A stretch of DNA of 64,000 bases from Cheilinus undulatus (Eukaryota; Chordata; Actinopteri; Labriformes; Labridae): the NCBI RefSeq assembly GCF_018320785.1, contig NC_054877.1, forward strand, positions 38,090,151 to 38,154,150, given 5' to 3'. How positions within the stretch are numbered: position 1 is the first letter of the stretch; each line of letters opens with the position of its first letter. Positions 11,442 through 23,400 of the stretch are shown piece by piece. The notes under the pieces were generated by a model. It was not told the origin of the DNA and made no database searches. It saw only the letters and a program-made list of their open reading frames with translations. The translations under genes were made by a program, and so were the position numbers.

Positions 11442-14400
11442 CTAGCATATCCAGCGGATAAAGCGCTCAAAGAACGCTGGTTTGTTCAGCATGGTGTAAT
11501 CATCTCCTCTAAAGATGGCTGACATGTCCCCTAATGACACTTTCCGCAGCACCTCTTCGTCTGTGTCTGAGCCCATGGCGATGACCGTGGGGACGCCCTC
11601 CGCTCGCCTCATGGCAGACACGCCCTCCTCCAGCTGTTCACTGGAGGTGATGCCGTCGGTGATGAACACGAAGGCCAGCTCAGCGTTGCGACGAGCTGAG
11701 CGTGTTCCTCGCTGAAAGTAACACAAACATGGTTGAGAAAATTACTTAACTGCTGTTCAGAAGATCAGAACTTGTTTAACATCCGTCTTGTTAAAAAGCT
11801 TTAAATTCACCAATACAACATGGAGGCCTTTTCTCTCTTATGATATGTTATAATAAGTCAAAGCTGCTATTTTGTCATACAGCAAAAGCCTGACAATAAA
11901 TCATGTAGCCTTTTTATCTTGGGTTGTTTTTCAACCTTTGAGTCAGGAACTTGAAAAAACAACATAAAACTTAAAAAAAATGGAAAAAATAAAGCTATTA
12001 ATTAAATTAAAGGGGACAAGCAAAAATCACTATTTCAGGCTATTCTAACACAAATATGATTGTGGCCTGCCCACAATCCCCTCAAGTACCAGAAAAATCC
12101 ATTCCTTCCCCGTGTCTCTTTCTTCACCTTTCACAAAATATGTTCTGAAACAAGCTGTTCTCAGATTTTCCCCTCATGATGTCATGTGGGGAGTTAGTCC
12201 CACCCCCAGGTTTGGTTGGCCCTTCCCACTTGGAAGAAAGCTCCGCCCTTCTCTCCTGATGCTCCTCTCAGCTGCCAGCTGAGAGGAGGATTGGAGAAAC
12301 ACATCCATTGTGCCACATCCATATACTGAGATGGGCGGAGTCAGGGGCGGAGTCAGATAGCTCAGTAACATTTAAAGACACAGGAACAGTTTGTTCTGAG
12401 CAGGGCTGAGACAGAGGGTTTTTCAAGATATGCTAAAATCCATTACTGGAGTGTTTTTTCAGCCACAGACTTCACAGGCATATTTTTGGGACCTCTGAGA
12501 CCAATGTAAACTTGCCTTAAAAGGGTGAAATATGTCCCCTTTAAAATGTTTTTGATAGACTGTTAGCAGCAAATGTTAGCATTCAATTGCCCCCTGGCAA
12601 ATACACTTTGCAATCAGAAAGTATTTCAGACCCCCTCACTTTTTCAATTTTCTGATGTTGCAGCCTGATGCTGAAGTTTTTTATTTTTCATAAATTGGCA
12701 AAAATGTCTAAAATTCTGTTTTTACTTTGTCATAATGGGGTACTGAATGTAGATTACTGAGAATGGGATTTAATTTCTCTTTTAACAGCTAAACCATTTT
12801 TTTCACGTTTGAAACTACCATGTTTATGTATGATATTACCTCTGTCACCACATTGTTGACAGCGTGGATGATTGCACTGCCGAGAGCTGAAGAGGAGTCT
12901 ATGTAGTTGACACCTGCCAGTGAATCTGAGATTACTGTGATATTGTGAGTGAGCGGGAACTCCACCCTCTGCTCTGAAGGACTGCCGTACTGCAACAGAG
13001 CGAAGCGGGCATGCCTCTCGTCTGTGTTGCTGTTAGCCAGGATGAGACGATTAGCCACGTTCTCGATGAACTCTTTAGCCCTGCGGTGGTTCTCCAGGCC
13101 CATCCTCTCAGAGCCGTCCAGCATGAATACCACATCGACTGGCCGCTGAACGCAGCTCGCCACGGCAGGCTCTGGAACAGACACATACACACATATGTAA
13201 AGTTTTAAATTAAACATCGTGTTCTGCCAGCAGCAGCTGAAACACAGATGTGAAGAAGACAAAGCCAAGTAAAATACACTTTAACATGTTCTGCTTACAT
13301 ACATGCTAGCTGCATTCCAGTCATTTCAACCTTGATGGAGAAGAAGTAGCCTCATCAAGAAAGCACTTTTTATAGTTTGCCCTACTGTTTTATTCTCCTA
13401 AATCACATTATAAAAACATGAATGCACGTAACATTAAACAGTTCACATCAGAAAGTTGCAGTCACAGAGCTAAAATGATTCCAAATATTTGGTTAAAGCC
13501 GCTCTGCCGTCATTTTCCTCTAGTCATCGTTCCTTAAAAGCCAAGCCGCATGCAAACATCATGCACCAATCAAGAGCAAAACATACAACAGTTTTTTCCT
13601 GTCAGTGCCAACCATCATTTTCCTACTTCTCACTCTGTTATGGTATACTGTGACATGTATAAAACCAGGTATTCTCCACATTTAATGGCCCCTTACTTCT
13701 ATGACTACTTCACAGAGCACAGGAAAATAATACACAAGGCCATAACCACGGATATGTGCAAAACAGCAAAAAAATGACTCAGCTAGCGTGTGATTCACAG
13801 TGGAAATAAGACTTCATCAGAGAGCTAGTGTACACTGTGCAGAAGCAATGAGCTTCCAACAAATGAATGACAAATGGCTTTCCATTTTAGTGGAAAACAG
13901 TCCTCTGCTCAAAGATGGAAGAAATGATATGTGTTATATTACAGATATTTTTCAGAACAGCTCTGTATGTATTAATTTAGAAAAGTTCTAAAATAAAATG
14001 GAGTTAAATTAAAGCACATTTTGAATTTGTCCTATTCGAAACAATCAGTAAGGCTGCTCTGTAAGTGTTAGCACAGGACCAGCTTTTTATCATGCACTTT
14101 TTTTTTTTGCATTAGCCTATATGAGTATTGCACCTTGAAGTTAAAAAAATGCCCTCTACTTAAATACAATCTATTCTACGTCCAGCAGTAAGCTTTTTAG
14201 TTATTGGTGCCCATAATGGCGAGGTAGCACTGATAGCATGTTAGCATTAGCATAGTCCCAAGGCTTTGTTTGGGTCTCCCATAATGTCTCCATAGACGTA
14301 TTTGAAAGAGTCGATGAACAGCTGGGTCCACTGGTCCCTGTCCGATCCTTGGGCGAGTTTGGCTCTCTGGGCTGTGTACGCCATGGTAGCCACGCCAACC

Positions 14401-17400
14401 CCATACTGCTGCTCGCTCAGGCCATTCAGAAGGTTGGCCACGCCCTCCAGAGAGGTGGGGACCAACGAGTTGTTGCTTTCCTCCGACAGTGGCTTCCAGG
14501 GGGAAGGGGCTGACCCCTTGGTGGCGCCCCCTCCTGAAAGAAGTGGGCGGAACAACAGTGTGGGCGGGGTCCCACTGACACGACGCATCACAAATCCAAC
14601 AAAAAAGCCGGAGGAACACCGAGGGCACTAAATAACAAGTTCTATTTTACATTTATTTATTTATTTATTTTTTATTACAACAATAAAAAATACCTCTTCT
14701 TAACCAACAACACCTCTAACACTGCATATTTGAGAAAAATGCGCAAAATAAATGTCCTCTTTTACCTTTTAAATTTAGTTTGCCTTAACTGTAAGAATAA
14801 AATTATTTCAGATACCTCCCGTTTTATTTCACCCCTGCAGGCCTGTCCACAGATTTGGCTGGGCCCCTGAAAAACCCAAAGAATGGGCCCTACCCATGTG
14901 ACTACTGAGAGTATCAATGCATGTGTGTTGTGGCATAAATGGGTTTAAAAGTGGCAAAGAATTGTAAAAGCAGTGGGAAACGGTGAAAGTGAATGAAATA
15001 GGCAAAAATGGGACATTTAAACACAAGAATTGGTGGCAATGTGAAAAGCTGATAAAAAGTAGCAAAATATTGGCATTAATGGGCCAAAAATGGGCAAAAA
15101 AGTGACAAAGATGGGAAAAAAAGGGTTTGAAATGGATTAAAAATAGCAAAAAGTTGCAAAAGTTTTCAGATAAAGTATTAAAAGGGATTAAAAAGAGGCA
15201 AAAATAAGTTAAAATTGGGAAAAATTGTTTTGAGTGGATAGAATGGGTTTGAAGTGGCAAAAGTGGGCCAAAATTAGCATAAATGGGCCAAAATCACCAT
15301 AAATGAGACAAAAACAGCTCAAATGGTTTAACGAAGCAAAAAAAATGGTGAAAAGGGGTTAAAAACTAGCAAAAAGTTTCAATATTTGGCAGGTAAAGTA
15401 TGAAAACAGGGTTAAAATAGGGAAAATTAGTAAAAAGTGGGAATAAAATGGGCTAATATTGGGAAAAAGTGGCATAAACTATGCTAAAAAGGGGTTAAAA
15501 AGTGGTTAAAAGTGGGACCATTTAAGTAATTTTGACATCAGAACCCAATCATAGTTTGGCACACTTTTAAGCTCCAAAAATTAAGAAACTGTACACCAGG
15601 ACACTAGCACCAATGCTTCTGATCCGTCACACACGTATTAATTGTATCAATAATTCATGACTGGGGAGGGTCCATAGGTTTTTCAGGGCCCCAATTCTAT
15701 GGCATGCCTGGTGTTGGATCAGTAGCATTAGTGCTAGCGTTCTGGAAAATAGTTACCTAACTTTGGAGCTCAAAAGGTTACTAGGTTCTGATGTTGAAAT
15801 TATTTATTTTGTGCCACTTTTAACCACTTTTCCCACCCAATTTTGCCACTGTCATTTGCCACTTTCCGTCAATTTTGCGTCATTTTCACCAATTGTTGCG
15901 ATTTTGCATCACTTTTTGCCACATTTTAATCACTTTTTCTTCTGCCCATTTTTGCCACTTTTAACTTATTGTGCATCTTTTAACCCATTCTTCCTACTTC
16001 TAAAATCCCATTTCACCACCCTTTCCCCCATTTCTGCCACTTTCCACCTGTGGTTGCCTCTGCTGACCCATTTTTGCAACTATTAACCCATTCTTCCTAC
16101 TTCCAAAAACCCCTTTTGCCAACTTCAACAACATTTTACAATTTGCTATTCCCATTGGTGCAACATTAAACACATTTTTGCCACATTCCATTATTTTTTA
16201 CCTCAGTTGACCCATTTTTGCCACTTTAGGAACATATGTGCCACTGTTAACCCATTTCACCACCTTTTGCACTAATTTGTGCCATCTTTACCATTTTAAG
16301 ATGGCTATGTTCTACAGTACAAATTAATACAAAAATATCTTTGTGTTGATAAGAGTGGTTATCATTCAGGTAAAAAATATGGTTATCACAGCTTAACTTA
16401 CAATCGACCATGATTTTGCTAACATCAATGGGCCCCTCACTTGGCTGGGCTCCAAAAAGCAATCCCCTTTATCTCTCTAGTGGGCAGCCTTGACCCCTGC
16501 CTCAGTTAAGTTCAGGTAAAGTTTATCCCACATTATACCTACTTGTTAAATCAAATATCCTTATTTGGGGGCCGCTCTTTTCAGGAGATTGTCAAAAATC
16601 TGGAAGCTTCTAGAAAGAAAGCTACGGCTATCTTTAGAAGTACTATAAGCCTGTAGATGTCTACTTTTTCTGCAAGGCTACTAAGAACAACTTATTTGCT
16701 TTAGGCTATTTTTCTTGTTATTTCGAGGACACATGAATCAGCATTTAATGAAACTTGTACTTCCTGTACTGAGGAAACTAGCATGGGAGGATTAGAAAAA
16801 CTGGAAACATTAACCACATCATAAAACAAAAAATCTGAAGACGAAGAAGACCCAGGGCTGCTGAGCAGCTAGAATCCTCCATCAGAGACGAATGGGACAA
16901 CATTCCTCTCCCAAAACTGAAGCAACTGGTCTCCTCACTTTCCAGATGTTTACAGACTGTTGTTTTTAGAGAAATGTTGCTGCCATTAAATTAAACATGA
17001 GCTAATATTTTTCATGAAATGTTGAAGTGTCACAGATTCAACGGTATGCTGTCTATTCTACTGTGAATAAAATACGGGTTCATGAGATTTGGAAATCATT
17101 GCCTTCTGCTTTATTAATATTTTACACAGTGCCCCAGCTTTTTTGGAATTTAGTTTCTATTAAATTATCTGAGGTTTATTTGGGTCATTAGCATCCTCTT
17201 GTGACAAAAAACATATGAAAGTCAAAGCAAGAAACTGCAGTTTCCCAAGTGTCCACTTGAGGCTTGCTATCAAAGCCTAGGAGTTTCTATCGGGCTGTTT
17301 ATTAAAATGAATTTCAAGATTTGCTGTTGGCTTCCTATACCCTTATTGGACAGGGAAGTGGATAAAGTCTGAAATCTAAGAGAGGGTGGGAAAGGAGCCA

Positions 17401-20400
17401 CAGGTTGGACTTGACTCTTGACAACTTTGCCTCTGTACATAGTGAGTGACGTCAGTAACCCAAAATGTTGAATTTTTATGGAAATAAAAAATGTTACTGT
17501 GTGATTATTCTATCCGGCATTGCTCATTTATTTATTAAGAAAACTGTGAAGGGTATGAGTCATTAAATTGTATTTATTGTCATACATTTTCATAATTGGG
17601 GGTCTGGGTGTGTTGACAAGTAGTTGTATAGCAAGTAGCCTCAAAACCCACCTTAGCTCCACCTTGTAACCTGCTATTACTACTGTGACTCCCATTCTTG
17701 TGCTTCATATCGCCTTTTTAGAAACAAATAGCTGACTGAGACTTATGATGATTTCTGCACTATTGGTACTAGCCACACAGAAATCATGGCTGAAACAGTA
17801 TAAAAAGAAAACAATGAGTTATACATGATGTTTTAAGGGTCTTACCTGATTTACATGGCAGATCGGGGCAAACAACAATAGGATCTAAAGAAAAGATAAA
17901 CACAGAATGTCAGTAAAAAAGCACTTTTAACATGAAGTGGTCTACATGATGCTATAGCTGTGTTTCTGTCATTGGTGTACCTGGGCAAAGGACATTTTCA
18001 ATCTTGTCAATGAACTCCTCAGCCACCAGGTCTGAAAAGCGCCTCATGCCCAGCACCCTGCTGTCCTTCTGGCAGGAAATGCTCTTCAGGATCTCATTCT
18101 CCTCAATCTGGTCGAACATGTCTCCAATACCGATGGCACTCACATCAACACTGGGATCACTGCTCACAAACACAGGGGCAAAGGATACAAGCAATGGGAT
18201 AAAACTTCCTCCTCTCCACAAATGTTAATCCTAAGCTTTATAATGTCCCCCGTGTGAGGCACCTGCAGAGGTAGGTGAGCAGAGAGTCGTCATCTCTGGG
18301 GTCGAAGCGTCCGTCTGTGATAACAACCACAGTGACTTTGGCTTTGGCTCTGCGGCTGTCTCTGATCAGGTTGTCATAAGCGTACTTCAGAGCAGAGGGG
18401 GTCCATGTTCCTCCAGCGATCCACTCTAAACGTTTCACAGCATCCTGAGTGCAGAAGAAAGAGACGGCATGTTAAGGATTTGCATGTTCAGGGATACGTT
18501 TTTTGAGAAATGTATGCCGTCATCACGAGACACTGAAGAGGGGTTGTGGAATACTTTCCAAAATATCAGAGAAATTGAATTTTGATTTAAAGTAGTAAAT
18601 TTTTCCCATTGTAAACATACTGTCAAAATGAGTTGAATTTAAATTGAAAACATATTTTTAAGTAACATTTTTGCTTATAAATAAATAAAGTATACAAAAA
18701 CTACCTGTAATGTACATTTGTACACAATGCTTTGTGCAACATCCTACGCTTTAACCACCTGCAGGGAAGGTGGGGGTCCCCGGTCCCTGACACTGTTATT
18801 TTTGGGGTCACGAGCTGAAAATTTTGGTAATCTCTAGTCTATTTGACACTTTAGTCATTGCATTTGTTGACATAATGCTGTTGATGACTACTGAAGATGT
18901 ATCATGAGCTTGAAGGGTCTCCTCATTTTACAAGGGAAGACTTCACTACTCCCCCTTCTAATTGAAAAACTGAAAAATGAGGGGTAGTGCAAAGTGGTAA
19001 AAGGGTGAAGTTTCAAGTTAACCAGTCAAATGTGCTGATTAATTTTTGTTTTTAAAGGTTTTCTGAAAAGAAAGGAATTTCACAGACAAATTAGCCATAA
19101 CAGGCTATGATTTCACTGGAAAGATGATTTTTTTTTGCAGGCTTATTTCATTAATAGTTTGGAGAGACATCTAAAAATGATCTGTTGTACACGTATAGTG
19201 GAAAACTGTGTGATGACTCCTACTTTCTTTCATGTTTGCAGGCAGCACATGTGATCACATGTGATCTGAGAGCACATCAGCTTTGATTAATCAAGAAACA
19301 TCTGGACAAAAGAGACAAAAGAACAGCCTGTACCACGCTCTAAAATTAACTTCAAAGCTCTATTCATGTGTGTTTGTGTGTTAAACCTTGAAAGCAGACA
19401 GTGAATCGATCTTTGGGTCGTCGAGTCGGATGGCCTGGAAGGTTCCACTGTGGCTGTACTGAACTACTCCCACTCTGGTGCCTGTGAAAACGAGACACAA
19501 TGATTGTGTTTACATGGACTTGAGTACCTGATTTTCCAAGGAAGGTTTTTTGAGTAACCGTTTTCTGTTGTGCATGTGTACATTTTCAGAACATGGGATA
19601 TTCCAGTATCTCGATTTTGCTACCTAGAGAACTCAGAACAAAAACAGGATTCTGTGCCATGTATACGCCGTATCCCAATTTTTGACAGCTGTAGACTACC
19701 TATGCGGGCACAACTTTGGTTAAACTGTTCATTTAACTTAAATGCTGGATGTGTGGAGGAAGGACAGCTGCTCTTCTCTGTCTAGAGGCAGTGAGTGACA
19801 ATCAGACAGTACTTGGCAGGCATCCTGCTAAAAGCAGCTTTACACTTAACGACTTTCCTCCAATTTCAAAGTTCTTGACAAAATTCAAAAGTCGGAGTAA
19901 AATCTTTGGAGTCTTGCTAAAGTTGCAGCTCGCTCCTGTTGTCTCAGCCATTAGGTGTAAGGTGGTCTTTCTTCAGTCTTGGCATTACGATAATATCAAA
20001 CTTGTTTGATATTGTCGGAAGTCTTAAGTTTGGTCGAATGCAAATTGTGTTTCTCAGTGATGGGCCATCGTCCACGACCAATGGGAGCCGGAGTTTTGCG
20101 TAATGACATTTAAGGGGACATATTATGCAAAAATCACCTTTCAGGCACCTTTCTAACAAAAATATGCGCCCCAGGCCTGTCCACATCCCCCTCAAGTACC
20201 AGAACCCCCCCTTTCTCCACCTTTCAGAAAATGTGTGCTGAAACAAGCCGTTGTCAGATTTTCCCCTCATGATGGCATGTGGGGAGTTAGGCCCGCCCCA
20301 CAGGTTTGGTTGGTCCTACCCGCTTGGAGAAAGTCCTGCCCTCCTCTCCTGATCTTTCTCTAAGCTGGCAGCTGAGAGGAGGATCAGGAGAGCCACATCC

Positions 20401-23400
20401 ATTCCCTGTGAGTGGCATGGTCAGGGGCGGAGTCAGACAGCTCAGTAACAGTGAAAGCTACAGACACAGAAACACCTCCCATCCCAGACCTGAAATGTAG
20501 AAATGGTAAATCTTCTGGTGTACTTTCTAAGTAAAGCCAGATCTTTTGAAGGCCTCCTTTGAGCAAACGTCATTTTTACACAATATTTTTTATTCTGAAG
20601 TTGTTTCTGGGACAATTATTTGGTGAATTAAGTCACTTGCATGATTGCTGAGCTCTTAATTTGCTCTGTCTCACATTCTTAATGTACATAAGATTATTTT
20701 CTAAGAGCCAGTTCCTGTTTAACAATTTGGCACACAGGTATGGCAAACAGCCTGAAAAATTAAGAGTATTAGGTCTATTTTATGGATGTCTTTTTCTTGA
20801 AAAATACACAAATTTCACACATGCCTGGGCAGAAAAGATGCAGTGATCAGGAACTACTAGCATTTCAGGGAAATGAATAACCAGGTTTCTCTGTGTGCAT
20901 GTAAATACAGTATCCCAAATATGAACAAAATTGCGCTACGACTCATAGCTGCGATACTCAAGTCCATGTTAACATACTCAGTGTTTTCAACAAGCTTGAA
21001 GCCATCTTGTTACAGTTTTTAAGTTAACTATAACATGAACACATGTATGAGCATATTCATGCTCACCTGTCTCTGACTGTGAGTTTTTGGCCAGAGATCC
21101 CAGTCTGTTGATGGTGTTGATGACGAAGTTCTTCTCCAGGGTGAAGTTGGTCAGACCCACCGACTCTGAGCTGTCGATGACAAACACAATGTCCAGAGCT
21201 CCACAGCGTTTCTCACAGTCTGTGGGGAAAAAATAGGACAATGAGGTTGCTATCAAAGCCAAGTGGCAACATCAGAAGCTAAAAAAACTCAATGCTAAAT
21301 TTCAAGGACAGCTGGTGAACCAAAGAAGGAATCCTAATTTCACATCAACACTCGCAACCTCTGAACTGAGACACAGCTATTGCCTAACAAGCTAAGTAGC
21401 AGACTAATGAGGTAGCCTCGAGAAAGCTAGCCCTTTTCTGATCTCTTATTTTAACATATCTTCCAAATATAGTGCTTCTGGCTTTGAAACAAGAAGAGGA
21501 TGGCATTAAATTTCAGCAGTGATGCTTCATAACGCCACTTCATAAGTAAACAGCTAACATACTGTAATGCAGTCTATAATTACAGGATGCCAGTCAGCAC
21601 ATGAAGATACTAAACTTACCACAGCAGCCGCAAGTTTCTCTGATGTAGTTCATGACATCGCATTCCTGCCAAAAAACAAAAACATTACATGATATCATAG
21701 CAGTAATATTACTCTGTGTAATTTTCTGTTGATGTGCAGGTATAAAAGGGAAGAACTGGAGAAATGTTCTTACAGTGAGGCCAGGGTCTCCCTCAGGGCC
21801 AGGATATCCCTGTGGAGGAAGAAAATATGAAATCCAATTATTTTTATTCTTTTTTTTCTTCCTGTTTGAGTGTGCTGGAAGATAATGCTAACTGGTAGAA
21901 GTAAATCCGGAAAAATGGCTTAGCTACCCTTTTGTATGCTACAACATCTAACTTAATCCACTCTGTGTCAGTAGCTTGGGCAGCTTTGTTTGTTTTGCTT
22001 AATTTAAAGTCCTTACATCTCGCCCAGGATCTCCTCTCAGTCCTCTAGGGCCGGGTTCACCCTGAGGTCCTGGCTCGCCCTGTTTGGAAACAGAAAAATG
22101 GTTGAACTACCCTGAACAGAAAACTTCTGCTCCAGCATTAGCTGCCATCGAACTTCATGTAGATACTTACAGGCTCTCCTGGAGTTCCTTTAACACCAGG
22201 CTCGCCTTTCTGGCCACAGTCTCCTCTGCCACCACGAGGTCCAGGGTTACCACGCTCTCCTCTGTCACCCTGCACAGAAAGACAAACAACCTGTTGGCTC
22301 ATTCTGTCGCTCTACGCTACATAAAGCTAAGAGACAGAGAGCATGCACAAGTTACCGATGAGCCACGTGGTCCGGGATAGCTAAAACCAGGTCTTCCTCT
22401 GTCACCCTTAAGAGAAACAAATGAAAAACAAGCAAGTTACAGTAAAGCAGCAAGTAAACACTGAAAATGTTGCCACAGAGACACAGACAAACCTTAGGTC
22501 CGGCCTGTCCAGGCTCTCCTCTTGGTCCAGCATCACCAGGGTCACCTCTGGTACCCTACAACAGAGACAATGTTTACGTCAGCTATGAAAGGTGATGTTT
22601 CCTGGCTGATTTAATGTGTCCTCCTGAAAATGTCAGCAGAAGACTTTCCATGTCAGACATGAGGGTTTCTAAGGAGGAGAAGACCAAGGTATGTAAATGA
22701 GGCTGGGGTGAAACGTAACTATTACATTTTCTCAAATTATTGTAACTAAGTAGTTTTTTGGAGGTACTTGCACTTTTTTCAGTACATTTTGAAAGTAGTA
22801 CTTTTACTTCTACTTATGTTATTATTAACAAGAGTAACTTTACTTTTACTTAAGTATTATACTTTTGTACTTTTTCCACCCTTGTTGACTACACAGTAGC
22901 ACATAGAAAAAAAAATCCACATAACAATCCAGAACTCCCCATTATTCCACCATGGGTGAAGTTATCCACTGAGTTAGGTGCTTCTAAAAAACACATTGTG
23001 CGTATTTTTCATCAGTGTGCATTGCCTGGTGATGAAGTTGACTCTCTACTTTGTTTTTGCCGGTGGAGACCCACTTTACCACAAATTTTCAAGAGTTACT
23101 GTAGCTGTATTTTAAATTATTTACCACTTCCAAACGTGTAGTTTTACTATATGTAGTGTATACAGAGGCTACAGAGACCTTTGAAGTGATAATTCAACTC
23201 TATATGAGTTAGATTAAGAGTGTAAATTTTGATTTGTATTTTACTTTATAATAGAGGTGTAACTTTACCTGAACAACCTGGTTGGAGAGCTATTCTCTTG
23301 ATGTTATTGCCATTAAAGAAAGATCATATTTTACTGTATAACTCCTCAGGAGCTACTCAGTATTTAAAATAAATTTCAAATACTTTTTACTTTTACTTGA

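Larger units (their letters stand above)
11442..13171 (-). other. col6a2: col6a2 exons for the C2 von Willebrand A domain (long isoform end)
   Basis: Exons 13171-12840 and 11711-11442 encode the C2 A-domain. It opens with [19 protein letters not shown], whose DGSER fills the DxSxS metal-site position imperfectly, and ends RFIRWIC then TAG. The first exon takes one base from the preceding exon (17884-17846), the same phase used by the alternative exon at 14533. That makes the two terminal routes interchangeable without frame change. The intron between the two exons holds two mobile-element pieces. Confidence 0.93.

Noticed and set aside
14197..14628. 143-codon minus-strand frame overlapping the alternative exon
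   Set aside because: A different frame from the 2C2a-like one; it has no match to family motifs and runs through the acceptor.
14829..15260. 143-codon open frame on the minus strand
   Set aside because: Phe/His/Leu-rich low-complexity translation of the degenerate repeat arm, with no start context or domain. It is a by-product of the palindrome.
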